Of a DNA stretch of 64,000 bases, positions 34,515 through 44,696 are shown in pieces. The position numbers and the translations under genes are program-made. This stretch comes from Acanthosepion pharaonis. Its lineage: Eukaryota; Mollusca; Cephalopoda; Sepiida; Sepiidae. The notes beneath the pieces are model-generated. The model saw only the letters and a list, made by a program, of their open reading frames with translations, was not told the origin of the DNA and made no database searches. The stretch spans positions 478,001 to 542,000 of the forward strand of contig CAHIKZ030004302.1 of the NCBI GenBank assembly GCA_903632075.3, given 5' to 3'. Position 1 is the first letter of the stretch. The number at the start of each line of letters is the position of its first letter.

Positions 34515-34605
34515 TCAAAGGCTTCTATTTTGACAAAGTTGATTTCCAGCCGCCTCCAAGGAGAAAAAATAAATGTAAATTCTAATATCGAATGGAAACC
34601 ACTAC

Positions 34606-34607
34606 TC

Positions 34608-34644
<37 letters not shown>

Positions 34645-34664
34645 AAATATATATATATATGGAA

Positions 34665-34721
<57 letters not shown>
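34606..34721. repeat. (TATC)n, (TA)n and (GA)n compound microsatellite
   Basis: TATC repeats to about 34644, a short TA run, then a GA run from about 34667 to 34721. Confidence 0.95.
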
Positions 34722-34724
<3 letters not shown>

Positions 34725-35548
34725 AAATTTACCCCGAAAGACGACACGGGCAGTTCCATGCATGAACGTAATCTCCAGGAGGAATTATTGCCATCCCATC
34801 ATGAAACAGATTGCGCCTGCTCCGTGTTTGACCTAAGTCTAAGTGTCCCATTTTATATTTACATATGATCTGCATTTTTAACCATGAATATATCATACCT
34901 TCAAATTTTATCACACACACAAACACACACATCTATCTATCTATCAATCAATCTCTCTCTCTCTTTATATATATTTATATCTCTTTATATATATATATAT
35001 ATATCAAACGTTATTATAGTACTATATATATTAACGAAGACCGAATTAAACATAGGCATATAATTAAGAAAAATCCCTTGCATCCTATATCAAGGAAGCA
35101 TTCTACTTCCCAATAGCAGTGATTAATATATAAACCAGTCAATAGATAACCAGAACTAATTCCCAAATCCAAGACTATTCTAAATTCCACCGCACCTTAA
35201 TTTGACTACATCACAAAGGAGACCGAAACTGAAATTCTACATCAGTCATTATCCTAGCTTGGGCTTGGTGAAGTAATAAAACTCCATCTAGACATAAAAG
35301 ACTTTATCAAAACAGTAGGCATAATGTAGCTCTCACCTCGCAATAACTATAATAATATTGTACAAAAACAATTCTAATATTGTGATAACAGGAGTTGAGA
35401 AAGCTAAGACTTGCGTAATTTTCTCCAAGTATATTATTATAAAAGAAAATACTACACACCATTGACAAAAATTAATTAAAAGCTTAATGGTAGCAAATTC
35501 TCGGTCATCTTGTAACAAAACTTTTATAAAAGAGGTACTGACGCCTAG

Positions 35549-35549
<1 letters not shown>

Positions 35550-35625
<76 letters not shown>
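35550..35625. repeat. (TA)n microsatellite
   Basis: TA run on the left side of the TA-bounded unit at 35649-35715. Confidence 0.96.
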
Positions 35626-35627
<2 letters not shown>

Positions 35628-35648
35628 TGTATATATATATACACACAC

Positions 35649-35715
35649 ACAAGTAACTGAGTACCGAATATTGGTGTTGACCTTAGTGTTCTCTTGGTGT
35701 ATGACCACTTATACA
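35649..35715 (-). repeat. TA-bounded short repeat, family C
   Basis: The minus strand reads ATAAGTGGTCATACACC, ACTAAGGTCAACACCAATAT, TCGGTACTCAGTTACTTGTG. The same unit, plus orientation, lies between (TA)n tracts at 50422-50482. Confidence 0.8.
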
Positions 35716-35751
35716 CATAAGTACAGCATATGTTATAACGATATTTTTTAA

Positions 35752-35753
<2 letters not shown>

Positions 35754-35799
<46 letters not shown>

Positions 35800-35824
35800 T
35801 TAAAAATATGCTGCCTAAATACAC

Positions 35825-35905
<81 letters not shown>
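35754..35905. repeat. (TA)n and (TA)n(TG)n microsatellites
   Basis: TA run 35754-35797, about 30 bases of unique sequence, then TA and TG runs 35828-35905. The 198-codon minus-strand frame across these tracts is not a gene. Confidence 0.96.
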
Positions 35906-36069
35906 CGGATTTAACAGAGAAATTGTCAAAATCGCGCAACAGCATAATTATCCACCCCACAAACTGTTTAATATCTGAAAAATACAATATTTTTCCAGGT
36001 TTTCACATAAGACGGTGAGTAATTTTTCTTAAGAATCGCTGGAAAAGTTATTCTGCTAAAAGAGAACTG

Positions 36070-36380
36070 GTTAAAATCCTTTTGTGCAAGAGCCACTATT
36101 TTCCCAAATGAGCAATGGTGAGGGGCAAAAAACCATTCAGACCTTAAGTAATGGTATGAAGATTCATACGCTTGTATTCATCTTGAAAGTCGATTCACGA
36201 TGCGTCAAGAAAATGGTGAATACGTTTTTAAAAAAAAGTGGGAACTGTGGAGAGGAAAGCTGGATCAGGATGTCACAAAAACAGGATCATCATTTCAACT
36301 TAGAGTTAAAGATATCAGTTAGAAAAAGATCCATCTCAATTCACACGACGTTTGGTCACGTGAGAAATTAGTTTCAGCTA
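36070..36380 (+). pseudogene. Possible Tc1-family N-terminal helix-turn-helix remnant
   Basis: The plus-strand frame reads GMKIHTLVFILKVDSRCVKK, MVNTFLKKSGNCG, then SQKQDHHFNLELKISVRKRS. The spacing is reminiscent of the DNA-binding part of Tc1 transposases (a first helix-turn-helix, a GR.GRPRK-like linker, then a QDR..IR.A motif), but the linker motif is not preserved. It lies upstream of the snap-back element, separated by a (TA)n tract, and may or may not be related to it. Confidence 0.3.
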
Positions 36381-36511
36381 TGTGATTCCAAAGAGCAGGG
36401 AAAAAAAGACTTGGAAAATGAAATCGTACGTGAAAAATATGAGACAACTTGTTACTTCAGGACAGAAAGTTAGATGGTTAGAGACGGTGAAGATCAACTT
36501 CAAGAAGTTGG

Positions 36512-36514
<3 letters not shown>

Positions 36515-36580
<66 letters not shown>
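36515..36580. repeat. (TA)n microsatellite, left flank of snap-back element
   Basis: TA run that ends exactly where the element begins; a short TATATATAT continues on the far side at 37238. Confidence 0.96.
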
Positions 36581-36583
<3 letters not shown>

Positions 36584-36635
36584 CTTTTTCCATAAAAGTG
36601 AATCACCTGATTTTTTTACTAAATGTTATCTCCAC

Positions 36636-37070
36636 CGATGAAACGAAAGTTGAACTAAATTCAAAGGATAAGTGATCTAAAATCCGACGAATAAGCTTTG
36701 AAAACTCTTTGAATTTAGCAGTAAGTACTGTCAAGCTTCCGTTCAGTATAATGTTCTGGGGACGCTTTTCTTTTCATGGAACTGGTTTCTTAATACCTAT
36801 TGAAAAGACCCCCAGGAGCGAGCAGTACAAGAGAATTTTCAGAGTCTTGCATGCTCCCTTCTGCTGAAAGGGTGCAAATCGACCCCACAAAGCTCATTTT
36901 TATGCAGGATAATGCTCCCTGTCACAAGTCAAAATTGATGAAGGAATACTTTGATGAGAAGCAGGTGAGTGTTATGACATGGCCGCCACAATCTCCTGAC
37001 CTCAACCCCATAGAAAACATATGGAGCATTATAAAGTACAGGCTCTCGAGAAAGCCGTTGAGCAACATTC
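36636..37070 (+). pseudogene. Tc1-family transposase catalytic region within the snap-back element
   Basis: Plus-strand order: STDETKVELNSKDK, then a stop, SKIRRISFENSLNLAVSTVK, PFSIMFWGRFSFHGTGFLIP, SEQYKRIFR, a frameshift near 36840, SAERVQIDPTKLIFMQDNAP then CHKSKLMKEYFDEK, and PPQSPDLNPIENIWSIIKYR. All three acidic motifs (TDET, QDN, NPIEN) are recognisable, so this is a genuine Tc1-type core. The stop, the frameshift and the following inverted copy prevent function. The minus-strand PDLNPIENLW frame at 36922-37107 is the inverted duplicate, not a second gene. Confidence 0.85.
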
Positions 37071-37102
37071 TCCATAAGTTTTCTATGGGGTTGAGGTCAG
37101 GA
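37070..37102 (-). repeat. Inverted duplicate of transposase third acidic motif
   Basis: Reverse complement of 36994-37026 with one mismatch, 43-base spacer. It encodes PDLNPIENLW on the minus strand. Confidence 0.9.
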
Positions 37103-37480
37103 ATCAAAGAGCTTTCAAAGCTTCTTCTCCGGATTTTAGATCGCTTATCCCTTGAATTTAGCTCAACTTTCGTTTCATGAGAGAAGAGACCATTTCGTAA
37201 AAAAAATCAGATGAGTCACTTTTATTGAACAGCACTGTATATATATTTGAACTTTATTTTAATCCTTCATGAGCTTCCCATCCTTAGCTATGATTAAATA
37301 ATGATGAATATGTCATTTTTGTTTATGATCTATTTCATCGCTGTTATTTTATTAAGCTTGGAGAGTAATCATGCATTCTTATTACTCAAAGCAGAGTAGT
37401 GTTATAAAAATCTTAGTCTAGCAATTGGATAAGTTTGCTGTTACACGACTTGGACAATTTTGATGTTACATCCAGTATCT

Positions 37481-37583
<103 letters not shown>

Positions 37584-37589
37584 CAGACA

Positions 37590-38195
37590 GAGACGTAGAG
37601 ATAGAGGGAAAGAATGTGAGAAAAGAGAAAAAGTGTCAGTTTATGTATGCTATATTCATGGGTAAAAATGCTACACAATAACCCCATACTTTAATGCATC
37701 TTTGGTCGTTTTTATTGAGTGAACATAAATATAAAGATGTAGATCACCGGTAAAATACTGGTGGCTCTTAATGTAAACGTCATTTAATTCCTCAATTTTT
37801 TTCTTCTTGTTTTCCTTTAGTTTATAATAAGCAATAAATTTTTCCACTACTGGGAGTATCATTTGTAAATTTCCTTCGATTTTCCTGCATATAATGATCA
37901 TTCAAAAATGGCTGCCCTTATCAAACCTGTACAAGCCAAAGTGCTGTCACATAATTTTTGTTCTGGAAGTAGAAAATGTGATAAAGATTCACGCGTGAGG
38001 TGGATAGGATTTACATGAAGCAAGTGCATTAATAATGCGTCAGCAGTTTTAAATGTTATTCCTGGAGAGAAAAGATAAACTAACCTTAGTAAGAGGCTTC
38101 ACATTGGCAGTCCAGCTGCTATTTTATATGTGAATAATATCAAAGAGTTTATGGCTTTCATTTAATTTACAGAGAAAGAAATTCTCTATTGCAAA
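37590..38195. other. Unassigned region
   Basis: No recognised gene; the 76-codon minus-strand frame (37671-37901) is lysine-rich and matches nothing I know. Confidence 0.35.
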
Positions 38196-38312
38196 TGTCT
38201 GGTAAAGCCTTTTGTTGAGTGCAGTTTATTTGATATGAAAAAGGCTTTACCTGTCTCGATTTCAGGTGAGCCATGGTAAAGTCTTTTGTTAAGTGCAGTT
38301 TATTTTATACAC
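38195..38312 (+). repeat. Imperfect tandem duplication
   Basis: CTGGTAAAGCCTTTTGTTGA followed by GTGCAGTTTATTTGATAT recurs about 73 bases later as ATGGTAAAGTCTTTTGTTAA and GTGCAGTTTATTTTATAC. Confidence 0.85.
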
Positions 38313-38499
38313 AAACGTCTGCGCAATGTGAGTTCATATAATGCTGACAGATCCAATGAAATATTAGTGTGACGCTTGATCTGTTTACGTCCGTAAATAT
38401 AACACTCAGATGACAGCAATGATAATGAAGTTAATCAGCTTACACATGGCGAAAAATGCAGCGAGGTAAATTCTCGAGGACGGCTGGAAAGAGCGAAAT

Positions 38500-38570
38500 T
38501 CAGTAAAGAATAGGGCACCTCGACGTACGGTGGTGCTTAGCAAGCTTAGCTTGCTAGAACAAAAGAAGGT
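38500..38570 (+). repeat. SINE-like repeat, family A, fragment
   Basis: AGGGCACCTCGACGTACGGT followed by GGTGCTTAGCAAGCTTAGCT and TGCTAGAACAA resembles the left part of the 7570 repeat. The B-box half is absent. Confidence 0.5.
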
Positions 38571-38959
38571 TTAGAAAGTATATTCATCCACAGTAAATTT
38601 GCATTCAAGTATTACAATCTTTCACCATTGCTGATGGATCTTCTATTATCACAAAAGGGTGGGGGTATTTAAAACTGCTGGAAACAAAGACAAAAATAAT
38701 ATAAAAGAAATCGGCCCAAAACAAATCATCTTTAAATGCAAAATTTGAAGCTTCTCTTGTTCGCAGTAACGTAAACTACTTAATCCTATGATGTCTTTAA
38801 GAACGAAACGCATAACACACACATATAGTACGCAAACACAAAGACTCGACTCAATTTCGCGCAGTATAGTAAGGTAAGGTGGGAACAGTCTGTGAGAAAA
38901 AGAGCACCATGCCATAATTCACTCTGACAGATATTTGGAAACGGCAGGCACTACAAATT

Positions 38960-39511
38960 GGCATTCGCACCGGAAGCACGTTTCAGCGTGTTTGGATGTT
39001 AATCTGAAGACATTGCAGAGGATTCGGAAAGAGTTGGCTGATACACCCAGACAACATAATGGTGTTTGGAGTGAACAATATTGATGGCGACGATATGCCT
39101 ACATGCTTCTAGCCACAGGGTATCAGACTCAATACATAGCCCTACATTTAATGCCTTGAGGAGTTAGTACTGCCCTGGATCAAGAGTGTAGCTGCTGGAA
39201 GGCTCCAAGTCGGACGACAGGACACTGCACTATCCCACAAAAGCAAGAGAACCGATTCATGGCTGTCAGACAATTTCTGTGTCCAGATATGGCCAACTAG
39301 CTCACAGACAGCAACCCACTTTGATTATTATGTGTAGGGCACAGTTGAACGAGATACCAACAAAACTCCCTGGAACACCAAAGATGAACCGAAGCCAAGA
39401 ATTATAGCAGCATTCATCAACTTAAACGAGGAAACCGTCCACAAGAGATGCAGGAGATTTCGAAGTCATCTGGAAGTCCTTGTTGAATCTAATAGTGGTT
39501 TTATTGAATGA
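38960..39511 (+). pseudogene. Tc1/mariner-superfamily transposase, decayed
   Basis: Plus strand: HPDNIMVFGVNNIDGDDMPT (about 39045-39105), LPWIKSVAAGRLQVGRQDTA and LSHKSKRTDSWLSDNFC (about 39170-39270), a frame break, then HFDYYV, GTVERDTNKTPWNTKDEPKP, RIIAAFINLNEETVHKRCRR and FRSHLEVLVESNSGFIE with a stop at 39509-39511. The pattern matches a widespread invertebrate family (PWI..VAAGRPYVWQQD..PCHTS...PPNSPD.NPLDYYVWG..ER). The second acidic motif QQD is QDT-like here and the PPNSPDCNPLD region is damaged by a one-base break. The C-terminus is complete; the N-terminus is not visible. A smaller relative is at 48.2 kb. Confidence 0.8.
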
Positions 39512-39675
39512 ATTTACTCCTTAGCATTTCAAGATGTCTTTGTGTAATTTTGCTAAATATATCTGTTAAAATGAAATGTCAATGTTATTTCTATTTCTGT
39601 GTAAATTAGACTGCAATTTATCAATCGTATCTCACACACAAACACACACACACACACCCGGTGCTTTTTCGAGGC

Positions 39676-39955
39676 AAAAGCGAAGTGAATTTATTGAAAA
39701 CAAAGTAACTATTAACAACAAACAAAATATCGTTAGCAACTAGAAGAATTTCGAAAACGCTATTGTATTGATATTCTCAACTGAAAATTACGTTAAGTAC
39801 TTTCACGTGTAGAAATATCGAAAGTACGTGACATAATTTTCAATTGACAATATGAATACAATAACGTTTTCTAAATTCTGTTAGTTACTAAGGACATTTT
39901 GTTTGTTGTTAATAGTTACTTTGTTTTCAATAAATTAATTTCGTTATTACCTTTA
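39676..39955. mobile_element. Hairpin MITE-like element, about 280 bp
   Basis: Arms of about 125 bases (39680-39805 and about 39826-39953) are inverted copies with roughly one mismatch in ten, and the loop is only about 20 bases. The outer arm contains TTTATTGAAAACAAAGTAAC then TATTAACAACAAACAAAATA; the inner arm ends near ACGTACTTTC. No coding capacity. It is immediately preceded by a CA tract and ACCCGGTGCTTTTTCGAGGC. No clear target duplication was seen. Confidence 0.9.
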
Positions 39956-40005
39956 AATGTCTACATTGGCCGAAATGCGTCTGCTAATAATAATACAGTT
40001 TTCAT

Positions 40006-40049
40006 ATTGTCTTTTACCGTTATACCTATTGTCTTTTACCGTTATACCT
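40006..40049 (+). repeat. Perfect 22-bp tandem duplication
   Basis: A 22-base unit beginning ATTGTCTTTTACCGTTATAC occurs twice head to tail (40006-40027, 40028-40049). Confidence 0.95.
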
Positions 40050-40073
40050 AGGTTAACTCAGGTTAAATCTGAG

Positions 40074-40190
<117 letters not shown>

Positions 40191-40487
40191 CATAAAAGGC
40201 AATAACATCTCGTACGAAGGTCTCATAAAGCAGTGTGCTATTAGAAACAATGTAAGATTTCTTTGAAAAAAAAGTTTGTCAGACTGAGATGCTACACTAA
40301 CAAATGATAACACAACTTACGTTTCTTTGTTAGATGATATAGGTCTGAATGTACTTTTCTTGCGGCTATACCACGTTCATAAACCGTTTCGCTTCCATTC
40401 GCGGAAATTAAGTTGGCAGACCGCTTGGGTATATTTGTTCCAAGCTTCTTTGTATGGTACAATTGATAAAGGCTCGGAATTAGAATG

Positions 40488-40570
40488 GGCCGAGTTCGAA
40501 TTCCACTTGGCTTAGTTCATATTAATACTTCCAAGAAAGGTAGGTATCTCCATGTTCTCAACACAACTAT
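40488..40570 (+). repeat. SINE-like repeat, family B, fragment
   Basis: GAGTTCGAATTCCACTTGGC then CCAAGAAAGGTAGGTATCTC and ACTATGAGTTAAGTA resemble family B in truncated form. Confidence 0.45.
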
Positions 40571-41034
40571 GAGTTAAGTATTTGGTTTATTTTCTGAAAG
40601 TCGTTATTATCTCTCAGAATTTGTTAATATGATATTAACTCGCTAAATATATTTAAAAAAATATCTTAAAATATCAAAGTATATTTCGGCCTTAAACTAG
40701 CGTAAGAATGGTTGATAAACAGTAAAAAATATCAATCGACCAAGGATACAATTCTGATGTTTGCCAAGGATGTATCTCAACTAAATTTATGTAAAATTTT
40801 AAAAGGAACTAGCAAGGAATAACTGTAATCACTTTGATATACTTCCGATCGTTTTTTAGTGTTAAAGGAGCTCCAACATGAAAGAATAAATAGAGAAGGT
40901 CATGTTACGCTATTATTCCGAAGGGATAAGTCATTCTGGACAAGCATTCAATAGTTTGATTTGTTCTATCTTGCCTAGAACATTCAGCAATGGTTGGAAA
41001 ATACGCAGATAACATGGTGATAATTAAATCTCAA

Positions 41035-41049
41035 TCTATAAAAGGCAGG

Positions 41050-41115
<66 letters not shown>

Positions 41116-41250
41116 CGAATGCACGGCCGCAATTTTCGACGGTTTTGCACCAAAATTTACATGCACATAATCCGGGTTCTGTTTTTCGTTTTGCCATCAC
41201 TAATTTGCTTCTGCGGATTGCGTGCGTAACATGTGCTTTATTATTGCGCT
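41035..41250 (+). mobile_element. Helitron-like 5' end fragment
   Basis: TCTATAAAAGGC preceded by A, then a long TG run, then GACGAATGCACGGCCGCAAT. The same series occurs at 43972, where a CTAG-type 3' end also exists. The TC start, TATAAAA and GTGTGT resemble non-autonomous Helitrons of invertebrates. No 3' end was found for this copy. Confidence 0.5.
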
Positions 41251-41335
41251 AAAATCTGTTTATGATAATTGATTTGCAAAATCATAGGCAATAAAAGAGG
41301 TTTAAATCCATCTACACATGAATGTACATGCGCAT

Positions 41336-41337
<2 letters not shown>

Positions 41338-41392
<55 letters not shown>
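41338..41392. repeat. (CA)n(TA)n microsatellite
   Basis: CA run passing into TA run. Confidence 0.95.
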
Positions 41393-41395
<3 letters not shown>

Positions 41396-41488
41396 CAGGT
41401 TCACAAAGACACAAATTCCACACACACACATATATATAATCGCATAACTGTATTTTACATAACAGTCATAGGTTTGTATATGTGTGTT

Positions 41489-41490
<2 letters not shown>

Positions 41491-41530
<40 letters not shown>
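41491..41530. repeat. (TA)n microsatellite at left edge of palindromic element
   Basis: TA run ending where the element terminus TTTGGTTGGATAGATG begins. Confidence 0.95.
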
Positions 41531-41534
<4 letters not shown>

Positions 41535-41740
41535 GTTGGATAGATGAGTTTAGTGACCCTGGGTTTACCTTTAGCGATCGTCAGACAAACTGATTAATTT
41601 TTTTTAAAAAAATTGGGTTTATGTAGATTGCGTGTATTGTGTTATTATAGAACAGGCGGGGAAATGTCCTCGTTGTGTCATCGTACCGACGAAAACATCG
41701 ATGCATACTCACACGTCCAATGAAGTACGCAGACAGGATT
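41531..41740 (+). repeat. Left terminal inverted repeat of the palindromic element
   Basis: Inverted partner of about 42463-42672, with small indels and substitutions. Confidence 0.88.
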
Positions 41741-42462
41741 TATACCAAATTAAATTAATACATATAACAAAAATTAATTAAAATAAATAAATACATATAA
41801 CAAAATGAAATATAACTATGATTAATACATATAACAAAATGAAATATAACACCAAAAACCACATTTTACTTCAAGCTACCACCGCTATAACTACATTTAT
41901 GGTTTTATCATTCTTCCACTACCGTTACTAATCACTTCTACCAATTTACAATAACTATTAGCTAATTATATTTTCATTGCCACTAATCCCTTGCAACATT
42001 ACTATCAAATCATATCATATAGACCCGCTATAATTACTAACATAAACTACCCTCTCACCCAGCATATTATATATTAAATATCACCATATAATATAACCAA
42101 TAAGGATTACAAATTTCTACCTGTTACATATACACAGTCATCAAAAACAAACAAATAACCAGCTTTAAATATAACAAATAAACACCCTTTTTTTTCTAAA
42201 ATTAAAAAAATATATATAAATAATAAATATTTTTACCTATCATAACACGTATACACATACATGTGAGAAATATGATTCAGCGGAAAATAAAATATGACAT
42301 GTATACATTCACGAAATTTTCGCTACACTACCAATCTTTGAATTTCAACATACAAATGCGAATGTATAGACACAACACTACCCGTATACATACATACATA
42401 TATCATATCCGAAGCTGCCCACATATGTTTATGTATGTATGAGTCCCGGCGGACGACCAAGT

Positions 42463-42672
42463 ATGTGTCTGCGTACTCTATTGGACGTGTGAGCATGCAT
42501 CGATGATTTCGTCGGTACGATGACACAACGAGGACATTTCCCCCGCCTCTTCCATAATAACACCAATACACGCAATCTACATAAACCCAAAATTTTAAAA
42601 AATTAATCAGTTTGTCTGACGATCGCTAAAGCGTGAAACCCAGAGTCACAAACTCACATCTATCCAACCAAA
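42463..42672 (-). repeat. Right terminal inverted repeat of the palindromic element
   Basis: Inverted partner of 41531-41740. Confidence 0.88.
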
Positions 42673-42674
42673 TA

Positions 42675-42723
42675 TGTTTCTATCTCTGATATTGAGCGCT
42701 TTTAATGGCATATAATATATAAA

Positions 42724-42730
<7 letters not shown>
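42675..42730 (+). repeat. TA-bounded short repeat, family D
   Basis: TCTCTGATATTGAGCGCTTT then GGCATATAATATATAAATAA matches 28084-28143 in inverted orientation. It lies between the palindromic element and a (TA)n tract. Confidence 0.65.
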
Positions 42731-42787
<57 letters not shown>

Positions 42788-42803
42788 TATATATATATAT
42801 TTA
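42728..42803. repeat. (TA)n microsatellite
   Basis: TA run with a TAATTATA interruption. Confidence 0.95.
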
Positions 42804-43617
42804 TATTTATATACACACATTGCACACACACACATACACATATATATATATTTGTGTTCTGTGTTCTCTTTCTGTGCAATTATAATTAGATCTAATATTT
42901 TTTTATTGAATATAGAAACATCACTGACACATATTCACATTTATATACGTATAAATTAACATACACCACACCGAGACACAAACATAGACAGACAGACAGA
43001 CAGACAGACACACACACACACACACATACATATACATTCGATGTATGAGATTCTGACGACCAAAACTAATTATCTACATGTGTATGACTGGCATGACCTT
43101 TGAGAATCGAGAATTGCACAAAAGTCCACAAACAGTACAGGAGAATGTATTATATACAAGTGCAGCAGGAACACTGTTAGCTTTCTTATTTGGCTTTCGT
43201 GTTTCCCGTAGTCGACTGATGCTTACTTCATCATCATGTATTATTCCTGAATGGCAGCTAGAATGATACTCTTATCTCTTCATATCTACCTCTTAAAGTC
43301 TTTTTGAATGGAATGTTGACGCAAGACAGGTTGCTTTTCAGTTTATCTTTATACTCAAGTGAAGGTCTACCAACTTTTCTATGACTGCTATGGTGTTCAC
43401 TGTAAAAAAAAGAACTTTTGGTATGCGTATGGCCAGCTCAAAGTAGTTTTGATTGCATTATGAAGGTTTCGGTAGTACCAATATTGCAGTTCACAAAAAG
43501 GTCGCCATTTGACACTCGATCATCAAACGATAGGCCACAGATTGTACGTAGACAACTTATATGGACGACATCTCAACGTTTAATGTGCAAACTATTATAT
43601 AAAAATTATTTTTCAGG

Positions 43618-43620
<3 letters not shown>

Positions 43621-43684
<64 letters not shown>
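43621..43684. repeat. (TA)n microsatellite
   Basis: TA run next to the mariner fragment. Confidence 0.96.
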
Positions 43685-43686
<2 letters not shown>

Positions 43687-43723
43687 TTGGTCTGCTGCAA
43701 AACATGAATTCATCATTAGATCT

Positions 43724-43966
43724 TTAGTTCCATTCTAAAGCCATAAATTTCTGGAGTTGTTCAAATATCATTGCATTTTCTTCGGTGACTTCAACATCTT
43801 TGAATTTTGTTTCTTTCAAGAAGGATTTGATTTTTTGGAAAAGGAAATAGTCGCTACGGTTGACAACGGGGGCATATAAACGTGGGGGATTAGTCCCTTG
43901 ACCCGAATTGCTGCACCAGCTGTGGTCACCGACGGCCACATTGTACAATTTGTCGCGTACAAGCAT
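43724..43966 (-). pseudogene. Mariner-family transposase C-terminal fragment
   Basis: The minus strand encodes NPPRLYAPVVNRSDYFLFQK then IKSFLKETKFKDVEVTEENA and MIFEQLQKF. This corresponds to the YSPDLAP.DYFLFPKLK..LKG..F..DEE region downstream of the third acidic residue in mariner transposases, here with the PDLAP motif lost. The first two acidic motifs are missing. It appears 5'-truncated by the adjacent Helitron-like insertion at 43972. Confidence 0.65.
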
Positions 43967-43971
43967 CTTTA

Positions 43972-44696
43972 TCTATAAAAGGCGTGATGTGTGTGTGTGT
44001 GTGTGTGTGTGTAACGAATGCACGGCCGCAATTTTTGACCTATTTGTACAAAATTTACATTGCACTGTTAGTGAGAAGGCTAAGACCGACTTTGCATTTT
44101 CCCATAGATAGTGGAAATAATCCGATTTTTTTTCATGCTTCTATGGCAGTTTTTGTTGCCATTTTCATGAGTAGCCAATAGCTGGTTGCCACGAATGAAC
44201 ATATAAAGATTCTCACAGCGTGAGAACTGACTGACACGAATGTTAACAAGCATGCTAGCATGCTAAAAAAATTAGATAGCTGCATTCATCAAGTGGGAAA
44301 AATTTAAATCTGCATGGCATTTTACTCCAATTGGTTCATTCGCTTGCTTAAACTCAACGTTGATTCGGATTCCGCAGAACTGGGTTGGTGTGAAAAATTA
44401 TTTGTTGTTAACATTCGGTTTTTCGATTTACGAGTCCTTTTTTAAAGCTGATCGTTTTGTGTTCATTTTGTTTAGTTCTTTTTTCGTAACAGATTTAATG
44501 TTTAGTATAAAGCTTAGAAAAAAATTCACAGTGTGATATAGGCAAGAAGTAAGGCATGTAGCAACATCAGCACGGCAAAGGGCACTCATTTAAAAGCAAG
44601 GAAGGGCAAAACTTTTTTAAGTCAAGTGATAGCGATTGCTGTATGAGTCGTACGATTTTTGAATCTAGCACGGGCAACGCCTGGCCATGCTGCTAG
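43972..44696 (+). mobile_element. Helitron-like non-autonomous element
   Basis: The 5' end is TC (43972) preceded by A, with TATAAAAGGCGTGATG and a TG run. It shares AACGAATGCACGGCCGCAAT with the 41035 copy. The candidate 3' end GCACGGGCAACGCCTGGC (a weakened CGGGC/GCCTG hairpin) is followed by CATGCTGCTAG, ending CTAG (44693-44696), which fits the CTRR rule. The next base is G rather than T, a point against a pristine end. No Rep/helicase coding sequence is present. Confidence 0.55.
44208..44263. other. Hairpin and perfect palindrome inside the Helitron-like element
   Basis: TTCTCAC-AGC-GTGAGAA forms a perfect 7-bp hairpin near 44208-44224, and GCATGCTAGCATGC (44250-44263) is an exact 14-base palindrome. 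Confidence 0.8.

Larger units (their letters stand above)
36579..37237 (+). mobile_element. Snap-back (foldback) derivative of a Tc1-type transposon
   Basis: The left end GTGCTTTTTCCATAAAAGTG and the right end (reverse complement CAGTGCTGTTCAATAAAAGT) are inverted partners. The first pair extends over about 135 bases (36581-36715 with about 37103-37237). A second pair, 36994-37026 with 37070-37102, is 33 bases with one mismatch. Because the second right arm directly joins the first, the right half equals an inverted copy of the left half lacking 36716-36993. The repeated segments are transposase coding sequence, so the catalytic motif is encoded on both strands. It lies in a TA tract. Confidence 0.85.
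41531..42672. mobile_element. 1.14-kb non-autonomous element with about 200-bp terminal inverted repeats
   Basis: The left arm runs from TTTGGTTGGATAGATGAG through TTTAGCGATCGTCAGACAAA, TTGGGTTTATGTAGATTGCG and ACACGTCCAATGAAGTACGC (to about 41740). The right arm (about 42463-42672) is its inverted copy, ending ATCTATCCAACCAAA. The centre (about 41750-42460) is AT-rich, contains a short direct repetition of ACATATAACAAAATGAAATA, and has no open frame of note. Very long inverted ends without a gene indicate a foldback or MITE-type element. A lone terminus of the same family is at 25658-25719. The superfamily is unknown to me. Confidence 0.9.

Noticed and set aside
35333..35929. 198-codon minus-strand open frame
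   Set aside because: It crosses three TA/TG tracts, and the unique parts correspond to TA-bounded repeat C and anonymous sequence; no protein motif.
36922..37107. Minus-strand frame with PDLNPIENLW as a separate transposase gene
   Set aside because: It is the inverted duplicate of the plus-strand transposase motif inside the snap-back element.
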